This document shows, one piece after another, positions 46,671 through 56,709 of a DNA stretch of 64,000 nucleotides. The stretch is from assembly GCF_025376885.1 (NCBI RefSeq), contig NZ_JAHUBR010000001.1:558001-622000 (forward strand), in the 5' to 3' direction. The first letter of the stretch is position 1. Each line of letters begins with the position of its first letter. Origin of the DNA: Pseudoruegeria sp. SHC-113. Lineage in GTDB: Bacteria; Pseudomonadota; Alphaproteobacteria; Rhodobacterales; Rhodobacteraceae. Under the pieces are notes generated by a model, which saw only the letters and a list, made by a program, of their open reading frames with translations, was not told where the DNA came from and did no database searches. Position numbers and translations under genes: made by a program.

Positions 46671-47039
46671 TCAGCGGCGCGCCTGCCGACGCAGATGCCA
46701 GCGGTAGATGATCGGGGCGAGGATGTAATCGTAGCCGAAGCAGGAGATCTGGAAGATGCCGGGCAGGGCCACGAGCTTGGCAAGCCAGCGATAGCGGGGC
46801 ATTTCGCGCCAGAGGATCAGGAAGGCCGGGATGCCTGCGGTGACTTTGCCATCTTTGAGCACATGCAGGCGGCGGGCGGCCTGATCGGCGGTGATACCGA
46901 AGGCGGCGAACTCATCGCGGTTGAGATCCTTGAAGGTGAGCGGCAGGGCTTCCTTGCGGGCATAATCCGCGTAGTGGCTGATCTCGAAATTGCACACGGG
47001 GCAATCGGCGTTGTAGAGGATCTCGGTTTGCTCGGGCAT
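46671..47039 (-). CDS. DCC family thiol-disulfide oxidoreductase
   Basis: A 122-residue protein with ILYNADCPVCNFEISHYADY near the N-terminus (DCPVC, the D-C-x-x-C of DUF393/DCC proteins). The C-terminal half is hydrophobic (YRWLAKLVALPGIFQISCFG) and may be membrane associated. Role unknown; the CPVC pair could be redox active. AAGGAG lies nine bases upstream of the ATG at 47039. It is divergent from the GNAT gene (142 bases). Confidence 0.85.
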   Translation of the reverse strand: MPEQTEILYNADCPVCNFEISHYADYARKEALPLTFKDLNRDEFAAFGITADQAARRLHVLKDGKVTAGIPAFLILWREMPRYRWLAKLVALPGIFQISCFGYDYILAPIIYRWHLRRQARR

Positions 47040-47181
47040 GGCTTTGCGCTCCTTCACGATGAAACGATAGAGCAGGGGCGTTGGCAGAAAAGGCGGCAGT
47101 TTGGCGCGGGTTTTGGGTGCGGCGTGGTTGGCGATCCTGTAGATCACTTGGAAGGGCGCGAGCGGCAGAAAGGACAAGCCA

Positions 47182-47646
47182 ATGGCGGAGCCAGAGATCA
47201 AACCGACCGTTGCGGCCGATATCACGGCCTTGCAGGGGGTGCTTGACCAGACGGGGCTTTTCCCCAGCGAGATGCTGCCTGAAATGCTGGCACCGGCGCT
47301 GGCTGGGGAAGGCGAAGCGTTCTGGCTCACCTGCCATATGGGCGGCGCGGCCGTGGGCCTGTGCTACACGGTGCCGGAAGCCATGGCGGAGGGCACGTGG
47401 AACATGCTTGCGCTCGCGGTGCGGCCGGATCTTCAGGGGCAGCGGCTTGGCGCTAAGCTGGTGGCGGCGGCAGAGGCGCGGCTGCGACAGGCGGGCCAGC
47501 GGATTTTGATCGTGGATACGTCAGGCACCCAAGACTTCGACGCGGCGCGGCGGTTTTATCTGGCCAACGGCTATGAAGAAGAGGCCCGGATTCGCGATTT
47601 CTGGGCCCCCGGCGATGACAAAGTGACCTTTCGAAAGGCCCTGTGA
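47182..47646 (+). CDS. GNAT family N-acetyltransferase
   Basis: A 154-residue GNAT. The acetyl-CoA binding motif A appears as LALAVRPDLQGQRLGAKLVA, where the usual Q/RxxGxG/A is QGQRLGA, and FYLANGYEEEARIRDFW closes the fold. Substrate unknown. AGGA is upstream of the ATG. It is convergent with dnaE2, whose stop lies 11 bases past its own. Confidence 0.88.
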   Translation: MAEPEIKPTVAADITALQGVLDQTGLFPSEMLPEMLAPALAGEGEAFWLTCHMGGAAVGLCYTVPEAMAEGTWNMLALAVRPDLQGQRLGAKLVAAAEARLRQAGQRILIVDTSGTQDFDAARRFYLANGYEEEARIRDFWAPGDDKVTFRKAL

Positions 47647-47657
47647 GGCATCGCGCC

Positions 47658-50582
47658 TCAAGGGATCTCGGGCTGTGCGCCCGGTGTCAGGATATGGCGC
47701 AGCAGGGCCAGTGGATGCGCGCGTAACGTGAGCCGCATGGCGACGTAATCCTCCACCACCTCTTCGCCGAGCGTCATTTCCGGCAGGGTGACCTTGGGCT
47801 CGTTGATGGCCTCACCGTCCAGATCGCCCGCGAAGAGCGGCAGCGGCGTGGCGCCGGTGACGGCCTTGGCCTCCCAGAGGGCTTCACGGCGCGAGAGCCC
47901 GAGGCTGGCGAAAGCATCGGCCTCGGCCAGCACCGCCAAGAGGCGGGGCGGGGTGCCGGCGCGGCGCCAGAGATCTTCGACCGCCATGTAGCCGTTGCCG
48001 CGCGCGGCGGTGATCCATGTGGCCTCTTCCTCGCGCATCGCCTTGATCTGGCGAAACCCCAGCCGCAGCGCCAGCCCGCCCTTGCCGTCAGGCTCCATCA
48101 CGTTGTCCCAGTAGGAGGCGTTGATGCAGACCGGGCGCACCTCCACCCCGTGTTCGCGCGCGTCGCGCACGATCTGGGCCGGGGCGTAGAAGCCCATCGG
48201 CTGGCTGTTGAGGAGCGCGCAGGCGAAGATGCCGGGGTGGTGGCATTTGAGCCAGGCCGAGGCATAGACCAGCAGCGCGAAGCTCGCCGCGTGGCTTTCG
48301 GGGAAGCCGTAGCTGCCGAAGCCCTCGATCTGGGAGAAGCAGCGTTCGGCAAAATCGATCTCATAGCCGTTCTTCAGCATGCCCTTGATGAAACGGGCAT
48401 GAAAATCGGAGACATTGCCGCGTTTCTTGAAGGTGGCGAGCGCGCGGCGCAGGCGGTCGGCCTCTTCCGGGGTGAAGCCCGCGCCGATGATGGCGATCTG
48501 CATCGCCTGTTCCTGAAACAGCGGCACGCCGAGGGTTTTGCCCAGCACCTCGCCAAGGGCGTCGGAGGGAAAGCTCACCTCCTCCTCGCCGTTGCGGCGG
48601 CGGATGTAGGGGTGCACCATGTCGCCCTGGATCGGGCCGGGGCGGATGATGGCGACCTCGATCACCAGATCGTAGAAGGAGCGCGGCTTCATGCGCGGCA
48701 GGAAGTTCATCTGCGCGCGGCTTTCCACCTGGAACACGCCAACGCTGTCGGCCTTGCAGAGCATATCGTAGACGGCCGGATCCTCGGGCGGCAGCGTGGC
48801 CAGCGTGAAGCCCTGCTGGTGGTGGCTCTGCAGCAGATCGAAAGCCTTGCGGATGCAGGTGAGCATGCCGAGCGCCAGCACGTCCACCTTCAGGATGCCA
48901 AGCGCCTCGATATCGTCCTTGTCCCAGCAGATGACGGTGCGATCCTCCATCGTGGCATTTTCGATGGGGATCAATTCGTCCAGCCGGCCTTCGGTGACGA
49001 TGAAGCCGCCCACATGCTGGGAGAGGTGACGCGGGAAGCCCTGGATCTCATCGCAGAGCTCAAGGGTTTGCTGCAGGCGGCGATCGCCCGGATCTAGCCC
49101 GATTTCGCGCAGGCGATCGTCGCGGATGCCTGCGCCTGCGCCCCAGCCCCAGATCTGGCTGGAGAGCGCGCCCACCGTATCCTCGGTGAGGCCCATCGCC
49201 TTGCCTACCTCGCGGATGGCGCGTTTGCCGCGGTAGTGGATCACCGTGGCGCAGAGGCCGGCGCGGTGGCGGCCGTAGCGTTCATAGATGTGCTGGATCA
49301 CCTCCTCGCGGCGTTCGTGTTCGAAATCCACGTCGATGTCGGGCGGCTCATCGCGGGCTTCCGAGACGAAGCGCTCGAACACCATGGTGCCGATTTCCGG
49401 GGAGACGGAGGTGACGCCGAGGCAGTAGCAGACCACGGAGTTGGCCGCTGAGCCGCGCCCCTGGCAGAGGATGCCACGGCTGCGGGCGAAGGCGACGATG
49501 TCGTTCACGGTGAGGAAATAGGGCTCGTAGCGCAGCTTGCCGATGAGGGTGAGCTCATGCTGCAGCATCGCCTTCACCCGCTCCGGCGCGCCGGCCGGGT
49601 AGCGCCATTTCAGCCCGGCGTGGGCGAGGCGGGAGAGGCGGGCGGCAGGGGTTTCGCCCTCGCTGATTTCGCTGGGGTATTCGTAGCGCAGCTCATCGAG
49701 CGAGAAGGTGCAGGCGGCGGCGATCTCGCAGGCGCGGATGAGGGCGGCTTCATGGCCTTTGAACAGGCGCGCCATTTCGGCAGGCGACCGCAGGCGCTGC
49801 TCGCCATTGGCCAGCGCGCGGGCACCCAGCTGATCGACGCGCAGCCCTTCGCGCACGGCGGTGAGCACGTCGGCCAGTTTGCGGCGTTTGCCGTGGTGCA
49901 TGCGCGGGGCGGCGGAGGCCACGGTGGGGATGGCAAGCTGCTCAGATAGAGCGGTGAGCCGGGCAAAGCGGGCGGCATCCTGCCCGTCATAAAGCGGGGC
50001 CAGCAGCAGGGAGACATGGTCGGGGAAGCGGCGCGCCAGCCGCTGCGCCTGTGTCTGCCATGCGCCCGCGCCGCGCTGCACCGTTGCGCGTGTGGCGGGC
50101 GGGTGCAGGAGCAGGTGGAGGCCGTCGGAAGCCTCCAGCAGGTCTTCGAAGCCCAGATCGCAGGTGCCTTTCGCAGCCCGCAAGCGGCCCTTGGAGATCA
50201 GCCGGGTGAGCCGGCCCCAGGCGGTGCGGTCCGTGGGCAGAGCGGTGGCGGTGAAACCGTCGCGCAGGGCAATTTTTGCCGCTGGCAGCAGGCGCGGGGT
50301 GCAGAAGATATCGGCAGACGGGGCTGCGGGCAGATGCGCGGGCTTAGGCGGGCCGATCAGGCCGACGGTTTCGTCATGGGCGCGGCGGAGGCGCACCTGC
50401 CGGGCGATCTCGCGGCATTCGATATGGGCGCGCACGATCCCGGCGACGCTGTTCTCATCGGCCACGGCGATTTCGGAAATGCCCAAGAGTGCTGCGCGGC
50501 GGGCGTATTCCTCCGGGTGGGAGGCGCCGGTGAGGAAGGAGAAATTACTGGTGAGGTGCAGCTCGGGGAGGGATGTGTTCAC
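47658..50582 (-). CDS. dnaE2: Error-prone DNA polymerase DnaE2, lacking the C-terminal OB domain
   Basis: A 974-residue C-family polymerase of the mutagenic DnaE2 type. PHP domain begins ELHLTSNFSFLTGASHPEEY; the palm has CQGRGSAANSVVCYCLGV and PPDIDVDFEHERREEV; QEQAMQIAI and SYGFPESHAASFALLVY follow. The frame ends just after LTLRAHPLALLRHIL, where family members normally continue about 100-120 residues with an OB fold (VAGLVLVRQRPGSAKG-like) and a GRDF tail; neither is found. The start is a GTG at 50582 with only a weak Shine-Dalgarno. Cotranscribed with imuB through repeat F. In Caulobacter the homologue does SOS translesion synthesis. Confidence 0.9.
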   Translation of the reverse strand: MNTSLPELHLTSNFSFLTGASHPEEYARRAALLGISEIAVADENSVAGIVRAHIECREIARQVRLRRAHDETVGLIGPPKPAHLPAAPSADIFCTPRLLPAAKIALRDGFTATALPTDRTAWGRLTRLISKGRLRAAKGTCDLGFEDLLEASDGLHLLLHPPATRATVQRGAGAWQTQAQRLARRFPDHVSLLLAPLYDGQDAARFARLTALSEQLAIPTVASAAPRMHHGKRRKLADVLTAVREGLRVDQLGARALANGEQRLRSPAEMARLFKGHEAALIRACEIAAACTFSLDELRYEYPSEISEGETPAARLSRLAHAGLKWRYPAGAPERVKAMLQHELTLIGKLRYEPYFLTVNDIVAFARSRGILCQGRGSAANSVVCYCLGVTSVSPEIGTMVFERFVSEARDEPPDIDVDFEHERREEVIQHIYERYGRHRAGLCATVIHYRGKRAIREVGKAMGLTEDTVGALSSQIWGWGAGAGIRDDRLREIGLDPGDRRLQQTLELCDEIQGFPRHLSQHVGGFIVTEGRLDELIPIENATMEDRTVICWDKDDIEALGILKVDVLALGMLTCIRKAFDLLQSHHQQGFTLATLPPEDPAVYDMLCKADSVGVFQVESRAQMNFLPRMKPRSFYDLVIEVAIIRPGPIQGDMVHPYIRRRNGEEEVSFPSDALGEVLGKTLGVPLFQEQAMQIAIIGAGFTPEEADRLRRALATFKKRGNVSDFHARFIKGMLKNGYEIDFAERCFSQIEGFGSYGFPESHAASFALLVYASAWLKCHHPGIFACALLNSQPMGFYAPAQIVRDAREHGVEVRPVCINASYWDNVMEPDGKGGLALRLGFRQIKAMREEEATWITAARGNGYMAVEDLWRRAGTPPRLLAVLAEADAFASLGLSRREALWEAKAVTGATPLPLFAGDLDGEAINEPKVTLPEMTLGEEVVEDYVAMRLTLRAHPLALLRHILTPGAQPEIP

Positions 50583-50594
50583 CTCTTCTGTTTC

Positions 50595-50698
50595 GCCCGG
50601 CGGCACGCCGGGCAGCCCCCGACCGCCCCCGTCACGCCAAAGGCGTGCATCCTGCACGGCGCGGGGGCTTTCACCCCCACCTCCAGCGGGGGCTGCCC
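50595..50698 (+). repeat. Modular hairpin repeat, copy F (with nested insert)
   Basis: Side hairpin GCCCGGCG-GCA-CGCCGGGC (50595-50613), perfect 12-bp outer stem GGGCAGCCCCCG (50610-50621) / CGGGGGCTGCCC (50687-50698), inner GGGGGC-TTTCA-CCCCC, and an extra nested hairpin CACGCC-AAA-GGCGTG with flanks CCGT/ACGG (50628-50659). It separates imuB and dnaE2, so it is transcribed within their operon. Confidence 0.8.
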
Positions 50699-50719
50699 TT
50701 CTCTCTGCAGTTCCCCCCA

Positions 50720-52375
50720 TCACGCAAACCGCCCCTGGCAGAACCAGCCCGCCGACATCAGCGCGCCATGGGCGAAGTAGAGCCAGAGCGTCTCCCCGGC
50801 TTCGGTGGTGAGCCGCCAGTAATCGCGCAGGCCCGAGCGCCAGTGCGGATCATCGAGCCACCACTCCGGCGCGATGCGCTCCGGCCCGGTGGCGATGCGG
50901 GTGATATGCGTCTGGCCGCGCCAGCGGAATTCTGCGGGCGGGTTGGGCGCTTCGGGGGCCATCACCGGCTCCGGCGGCCAGAGCCGCAGCGGGCGCGGCG
51001 CGGTGGGCGCGGGCCAGTCGGCTGCCGGTTCGGACCAGGCCGCCGCCAGCACGGAGGCGGTCTTCTCGGGGATGTGGCTGGAGGCCGGGTGCAGCCGGGT
51101 GATCGTCTCAAGCCCGATGCGCGCCCCGAGGCGGCCGATCAGATCATCAAGCCCGGTATCGCCGGACAGCTGGGCGCGCACCGCGCCCGCGGCCTCGATA
51201 TGGCCGCGGTGCTGGCGGGCGTGCAGCGGTTCGGTCACATGGGCCTCCAGCCGCAGCATGTCAAAGCCGAAACCGGCCTCAAGCTCGCCGATCTTCAGGC
51301 TCAGCAGCGGGCGCAGGCGATCCGGATCGTGGCTGGGGCGGGCAAGGCCCAGATCCAGCGCCTGCATCGTCTGATCGGTGCGATAGGCCTGCAGCCGGAT
51401 GCGCCGCGCGCCGCGCCCCTTCTCCCGCAGGCGGGTGCAGAGCGGCGGCAGCAGGCGATCCACCGCCGCCATCACATCGGCCTCCAGCCCGATCGGATCG
51501 GGCAGGGTGAGGCGCACTGCGAAATGCAGCGGCGGCTTGGCGGGGGAGACGGGCTCCGGCTCCACCCCGAGCGCCTGATCGAGCCTGCGCACCACATCCT
51601 GCCCGAAGCGGCGGGCGAGGGCGGCGCGCGGCGTGCCGGCCAGATCGCCGACGCGGCGGATTCCGAGCCGGTTGAGCTGGCTGCGCGCGGCCTCACTGAG
51701 CCGGAGCGCGGCGATGGGCAGATCGGCCAGCGCGCTGCGGGTGTGGCCGGGCCGGGCGATGCGGGCGGCCTCGCTGGGCGGCTGGGCCCCGGCAGGGGGC
51801 TGCCCGCCACGCTCCCAGTGGCGGCGCTTGGCGGCGCGCGAGCGGGTGGCGCGGGCCTCCTGATCCACCGCATCGCCGCTGCGCAAACCTTCCGCGCCCT
51901 GCCCGGCATAGCGCGCCAGCGCCCAGGCCGCGCCCACCGTATCGGCGATGCCCGCCTGCACGCTGAGGCCCAGATCGGCGCAATCGGCCTCCACCTGCGC
52001 CAAGAGCGCCTCCTCGCCGCCAAAGAGATGCGCGCAGCCGGTGAGGTCGATCACCAGCCCGCTGGGCGCTTCCTCCCCCACCCAGGGCGAGAACTTCCCG
52101 GCCCAGCGGCGCAGCACGGTGAGGAAGGCGGCCTCGGCCTGCGCATTCTGCAGCCGGGTGAGCAGCTCCGGGCACATGGCGCGGGCGTCGCGCAGGGGTT
52201 GGCCGGCAAACAGCCCCTCCGCACTGGCGGCCGCCGAGAGCGAAGAGAGCACCTGCATCTGCCCGGTGTCGCGCACCACGGCGAAGGGCGCATCCACCGT
52301 GCCCCGCTCCATCCGGAGCAGGCGTTCGGCCCCGAGGCGCGGGAACCAGAGAGAGAGGATTCGGCGGTTTGGCAT
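50720..52375 (-). CDS. imuB: ImuB, catalytically inactive Y-family polymerase-like protein
   Basis: A 551-residue Y-family-like protein, the adaptor that links DnaE2 to the beta clamp in SOS mutagenesis. N-terminal RILSLWFPRLGAERLLRMER and VIDLTGCAHLFGGEEALLAQ mark the ImuB branch; HhH-like RLGIRRVGDLAGTPRAAL and a C-terminal region follow. The ATG at 52375 is preferred. A LexA box (GTTC-N7-GTTC) lies 18 bases upstream, so it is SOS controlled. imuA, which normally precedes imuB, is absent here; the next gene upstream is a divergent cytochrome. Confidence 0.9.
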   Translation of the reverse strand: MPNRRILSLWFPRLGAERLLRMERGTVDAPFAVVRDTGQMQVLSSLSAAASAEGLFAGQPLRDARAMCPELLTRLQNAQAEAAFLTVLRRWAGKFSPWVGEEAPSGLVIDLTGCAHLFGGEEALLAQVEADCADLGLSVQAGIADTVGAAWALARYAGQGAEGLRSGDAVDQEARATRSRAAKRRHWERGGQPPAGAQPPSEAARIARPGHTRSALADLPIAALRLSEAARSQLNRLGIRRVGDLAGTPRAALARRFGQDVVRRLDQALGVEPEPVSPAKPPLHFAVRLTLPDPIGLEADVMAAVDRLLPPLCTRLREKGRGARRIRLQAYRTDQTMQALDLGLARPSHDPDRLRPLLSLKIGELEAGFGFDMLRLEAHVTEPLHARQHRGHIEAAGAVRAQLSGDTGLDDLIGRLGARIGLETITRLHPASSHIPEKTASVLAAAWSEPAADWPAPTAPRPLRLWPPEPVMAPEAPNPPAEFRWRGQTHITRIATGPERIAPEWWLDDPHWRSGLRDYWRLTTEAGETLWLYFAHGALMSAGWFCQGRFA

Positions 52376-52392
52376 CGCGTGGCAGCGCAAAT

Positions 52393-52407
52393 GTTCCTGT
52401 TATGTTC
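52393..52407. promoter_or_regulatory. LexA box (SOS operator) of imuB-dnaE2
   Basis: GTTCCTGTTATGTTC fits the alphaproteobacterial LexA consensus GTTC-N7-GTTC exactly. It is 18 bases from the imuB start codon on the minus strand (read GAAC-N7-GAAC), in the promoter region. Confidence 0.85.
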
Positions 52408-52472
52408 TAAATCTAATCCGCGCCGGTACAGGAGTCGAGTCCGCCTGTGCGTCAGCGGAGCCTCGTCTGTGC

Positions 52473-52498
52473 GCCTGCTCACGATCCAGTGAGTAGGC
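52473..52498. repeat. Imperfect palindrome upstream of cytochrome c' gene
   Basis: GCCTGCTCAC (52473-52482) / GTGAGTAGGC (52489-52498), ten-bp arms with one mismatch and a six-base spacer. It lies 53 bases upstream of the cytochrome gene and could be an operator or leader hairpin. Confidence 0.4.
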
Positions 52499-52550
52499 AG
52501 GCTGCGACAAAATGGTAAGCTTGGGCTTCATAGGTAGCAGGAGCCCCCGA

Positions 52551-52991
52551 ATGACTCGCTTTTTCCAGATGACGACCGCCGCAACCGTTTTCGCGGCAAC
52601 CATGGCCTTCGCCCACAGCGGCGTGGCCAACGAAGCCGTGAAAGCCCGCATGGAGGCCATGAAGGCCATCGGCGGCGCCACTGGCACCATCGGCAAGATG
52701 GTCCAGGGCCAGACCGATTTCGACGCCGCCGCCGCGCAGGCCGCCGCCGCCACGATGGCGGAGAAGGCCGCTATGATCCCGGCGCTCTTCGAAGCCAATG
52801 AAACCGATCCCGAAAGCGAGGCCGCTCCGGCGATCTGGACGAATTGGGACGATTTCCTCGCCAAGGGCAGCGCGCTGGAAATGGCGGCCAAAGGGCTCGA
52901 CACCTCGTCGCTGGATGCCATGAAGGCCGGTTTCGGCCCCATTGGCGCAGCCTGTGCCGATTGCCACAAGGCCTACCGTATCAAGAAATGA
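52551..52991 (+). CDS. Cytochrome c' family protein, secreted
   Basis: A 146-residue protein with a signal peptide (about residues 1-21, ending AFA) and a C-terminal haem motif CADCHKAYR near residue 136, as in four-helix-bundle cytochrome c'. Helices are Ala/Met/Glu-rich. Cytochromes c' bind NO and may protect against nitrosative stress or shuttle electrons. AGGAG lies eight bases upstream of the ATG at 52551. The reductase-like gene follows 43 bases later. Confidence 0.9.
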   Translation: MTRFFQMTTAATVFAATMAFAHSGVANEAVKARMEAMKAIGGATGTIGKMVQGQTDFDAAAAQAAAATMAEKAAMIPALFEANETDPESEAAPAIWTNWDDFLAKGSALEMAAKGLDTSSLDAMKAGFGPIGAACADCHKAYRIKK

Positions 52992-53034
52992 TCCCCTGCA
53001 GCCTCCCGCCGTGCCCCGCTTCCGTGGGGCCGGC

Positions 53035-53544
53035 ATGATCTGCGGCTACATGGCGGCCTCCGCGGATGGCTATATTGCCGACGCGGGCGGTGGCGTGGGC
53101 TGGCTCGAGGCCTTCAACGGGGTGGACACCGGCTATGCTGGCTTCATTGCGGGCATCGACACCGTCGTCATGGGCCGCAAGACCTATGATCAGGTCATCG
53201 GCTTTGACGTGGGCTGGCCCTACGAGGGCAAGCGCTGCGTTGTTGTCACCTCCAGCCCGCTCACCAGCCGCCTTGGCCTGCCCGAGGTCTGGAGCGCGGG
53301 GCTGCCCGCGCTTGCAAGCGAGCTTGTCGAGGCCAAGGCCTGGGCCGTTGGCGGTGCGCGCCTGCAGGCGGATCTGATCCGTTTGGGCGCGCTGGATTGG
53401 CTCGATCTCTTCGTGATGCCGGTCTTCCTTGGGGCCGGCGTGCCGCTGTTTCCCTCCGAAGGCCCGCCACAGGCGCTTGCCCTGCAAGAACAGGAAAGCT
53501 TTGAGGGTGGCATCCAGCGCCTGCGCTACGCCCCGCGCACTTAA
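53035..53544 (+). CDS. Dihydrofolate reductase family protein (RibD C-terminal type)
   Basis: A 169-residue protein starting [16 protein letters not shown], with [11 protein letters not shown] and [12 protein letters not shown], the family pattern of RibD-C/DHFR-like reductases. [19 protein letters not shown] is the typical C-terminal segment. NADPH use is likely; the substrate (a pteridine, pyrimidine or other carbonyl) is unknown. The start at 53035 fits the domain edge. Confidence 0.85.
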   Translation: MICGYMAASADGYIADAGGGVGWLEAFNGVDTGYAGFIAGIDTVVMGRKTYDQVIGFDVGWPYEGKRCVVVTSSPLTSRLGLPEVWSAGLPALASELVEAKAWAVGGARLQADLIRLGALDWLDLFVMPVFLGAGVPLFPSEGPPQALALQEQESFEGGIQRLRYAPRT

Positions 53545-53674
53545 GGAGCCAACCCCGCGACGCCGCCTGGCCGATACGTCGCGCCCGTGCACTGCCCTGT
53601 CGCCCGCGCCGGTTGAAAACTGCCTGCCTTTCCCGCAGGCTCACCCCAAAAGCATTTCGCAGGAAGGATTGACC

Positions 53675-54787
<1,113 letters not shown>

Positions 54788-54800
54788 ACCCTACTTTGTT

Positions 54801-54845
54801 CTGAAAATACCCTCGGGGGGTCGCGGGGGGCAGACAGCCTCCCGC
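54801..54845. repeat. GC-rich intergenic repeat, AAATAYCC family, copy 3
   Basis: GAAAATACCCTCGGGGGGTC then GCGGGGGGCAGACAGCCTCC and CGCG, a divergent member of the family at 2533 and 9247. It fills the convergent frmA/antiporter gap. Confidence 0.55.
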
Positions 54846-54855
54846 GCTTGCCTGC

Positions 54856-55809
54856 CTAGCTCAAGAGCACCCAAAGATAGGCCGCATAAAGCGCCAGAAG
54901 CACCAACCCTTCACGCCGCGCCACGCGCCAGCCGGAGCGGGCGAAGAGCAGCAGCAGCGCCGTGGTGCCGCAAAGCACCCAGACATCCAGCCGCGCGATC
55001 TCTTCCGGCACTTCCAACGGATGCACGATGGCCGTGATCCCCAGAATGCCGAGGATGTTGAAGATATTGCTGCCGATCACGTTGCCGAGCGCCACTTCGC
55101 CCTCGCCTTTGCGCACCGCGATCACCGAGGTCACCAGCTCCGGCAGCGAGGTGCCGATGGCCACGATTGTCAGCCCGATCACGGCCTCCGAAAGCCCCAG
55201 AACCGTGGCGACGTTCACCGCGCCTTCCACGAGGAACCGCGCACCGAAGATCGTGATCACCAGTCCGCCAAACGCCATCAGCAGCGCCAGCCCGAGCGAA
55301 GTGCCGGGTTCGGGCACGGTGTCGGCTTCAGCCGCATACATCTCGGAAGCCGCCGAGCCCCCGGCGCGGGCCTCGGTGATCAGCGTAAAAGCGAGGTAGG
55401 CCACCAGCGAGGCAAAGAGGCCGAGCCCGGCCAGCCGCCCGACATGGCCCCAGAGGATCGCGGCGGCGCAGAGCAGGGTGGCCAGCACCAGCACGCTGCC
55501 GTCCCGCCGCAGCGCGGCCGGGTTCACGGCGATGGGGGCCAGCGCTGCAGCGACACCGAGAATAAGAAGCGTGTTGCCGATGTTGCTGCCCACCACGTTG
55601 CCGACGGCAATGCCCGGCGCACCGGCGAAAGCCGCCTGAAGGCTGGTGACAAGCTCGGGCGAGGAGGTGCCGAAGCCCACAAGCGTCAGGCCGATCACCA
55701 TGGGCGAGATCCCGAAGCGCCGCGCGGCCGTCACCGCTCCGCGCACCAGAAGTTCGCCTCCGATTACGAGCCCGATCAGGCCAAGGGCAATCAGCAGATA
55801 ATCCGTCAT
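54856..55809 (-). CDS. Calcium/sodium antiporter (CaCA family)
   Basis: A 317-residue membrane protein with about ten transmembrane segments and two repeated alpha motifs, [18 protein letters not shown] and [20 protein letters not shown], each with the conserved GTSxPE. Linkers between them are acidic, as expected for CaCA exchangers. It exports Ca2+ in exchange for Na+ or H+. The ATG at 55809 has AAGGA nine bases upstream; the earlier ATG at 55818 abuts the same motif. Confidence 0.9.
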   Translation of the reverse strand: MTDYLLIALGLIGLVIGGELLVRGAVTAARRFGISPMVIGLTLVGFGTSSPELVTSLQAAFAGAPGIAVGNVVGSNIGNTLLILGVAAALAPIAVNPAALRRDGSVLVLATLLCAAAILWGHVGRLAGLGLFASLVAYLAFTLITEARAGGSAASEMYAAEADTVPEPGTSLGLALLMAFGGLVITIFGARFLVEGAVNVATVLGLSEAVIGLTIVAIGTSLPELVTSVIAVRKGEGEVALGNVIGSNIFNILGILGITAIVHPLEVPEEIARLDVWVLCGTTALLLLFARSGWRVARREGLVLLALYAAYLWVLLS

Positions 55810-55920
55810 CGCGCGCATCCTTCGTGAGCGAACCGCTCCCGCACGTCAGCATTGCGCGGGGGCGATACAAGGGGCGCGCGGCATGAGGGGAAAATAAACT
55901 TGGGCAGGCAGCGCGCCGGC

Positions 55921-56556
55921 TTATGCCCGCGCCGTGCTGCCTGTGCCGTAGCGGGCCATGAACATCTCCACGGCGCCGTCCACGATGCGCGCTTTCTCAG
56001 CGTCGGAGAACTTCGTCTGGATGCCGCAGAGAATGCGCGGGAAGATATAGGTCTTGGTCAGCTCCATCAGTTGCTCGGCGGCCAGCTCCATATCGTCGAT
56101 CACGAAATGGCCCTGCTCGGCCGCACAGCGCAGGAACTCCGACACGCGTTCGCGCACGAGGCGCGGGCCAGAGTCGTAGAACTGGCAGCCCAGCTCGGGA
56201 AAGCGCGCCGATTCCGCCACGCAGATGCGGAAGACGTTGATCCCGAAATCAGAGGTCACGAACTCCACCATCGCTCGCGCGATATGGGTCAGGGCTTCGC
56301 GCGGGTCATTGGCCATGTCCACCACGTTGATCGTGGACTCCGCCTGCCGCTCGCATTCCTGCCGCGCCACTTCCGCAAAGAGCACGCGCTTGTCGGGGAA
56401 ATAGGAATAGAGCGTCGCCTTGGAGACACCGGCCGCCTTGGCGATATCGTCCACATTTGCCCCTTCAAAGCCGTCTCGCATGAAGATGGCCCGCGCGCCC
56501 TCGATCACCTGATCGAACTTGCGGCCCTTCTTGATGGTGTCAGCAATGATGTTCAT
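55921..56556 (-). CDS. TetR/AcrR family transcriptional regulator
   Basis: A 211-residue TetR protein. HTH: DIAKAAGVSKATLYSYFPDK (about residues 38-57), then a helical ligand-binding domain with one Cys in FRICVAESAR. GGAGG is five bases before the ATG. Its own promoter (-35 CGGCAA region, -10 TATACT, coding strand) contains the palindrome AACTGCGCAGTT between the two boxes, so autorepression is likely. A terminator of the neighbouring small gene lies upstream. It also likely controls that gene. Confidence 0.9.
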   Translation of the reverse strand: MNIIADTIKKGRKFDQVIEGARAIFMRDGFEGANVDDIAKAAGVSKATLYSYFPDKRVLFAEVARQECERQAESTINVVDMANDPREALTHIARAMVEFVTSDFGINVFRICVAESARFPELGCQFYDSGPRLVRERVSEFLRCAAEQGHFVIDDMELAAEQLMELTKTYIFPRILCGIQTKFSDAEKARIVDGAVEMFMARYGTGSTARA

Positions 56557-56584
56557 GGCGCCTCCGGTTGTGGTCGTCAGTATA

Positions 56585-56596
56585 AACTGCGCAGTT
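56585..56596. promoter_or_regulatory. Putative TetR operator in its own promoter
   Basis: AACTGCGCAGTT, a perfect 12-bp palindrome, lies in the 18-base spacer of the tetR promoter (minus-strand -35 TTGCCG at 56603-56608, -10 TATACT at 56579-56584). Confidence 0.6.
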
Positions 56597-56632
56597 CAGT
56601 TTCGGCAAGCAGACCTAAGCGTGGCGGGGCCG

Positions 56633-56665
56633 AATAAAAAGGGGGCACACGCAATGGTGTGCCCC
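56633..56665 (-). terminator. Rho-independent terminator of the 59-residue gene
   Basis: Minus strand: GGGGCACAC-CATTGC-GTGTGCCCC, nine-bp perfect stem, then CTTTTTATTC. It lies 44 bases after the stop and separates the small gene from tetR. Confidence 0.85.
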
Positions 56666-56709
56666 AGGGCTCTCGGGATGAGAGGTCAGGGAGGAAAAAC
56701 GTTGGGGAA

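Noticed and set aside
52400-52969. Minus-strand frame upstream of imuB, considered as imuA
   Set aside because: Its translation lies antisense to the cytochrome c' gene and has no RecA-like Walker motifs. The cytochrome has a signal peptide and CxxCH, so it is the real gene.
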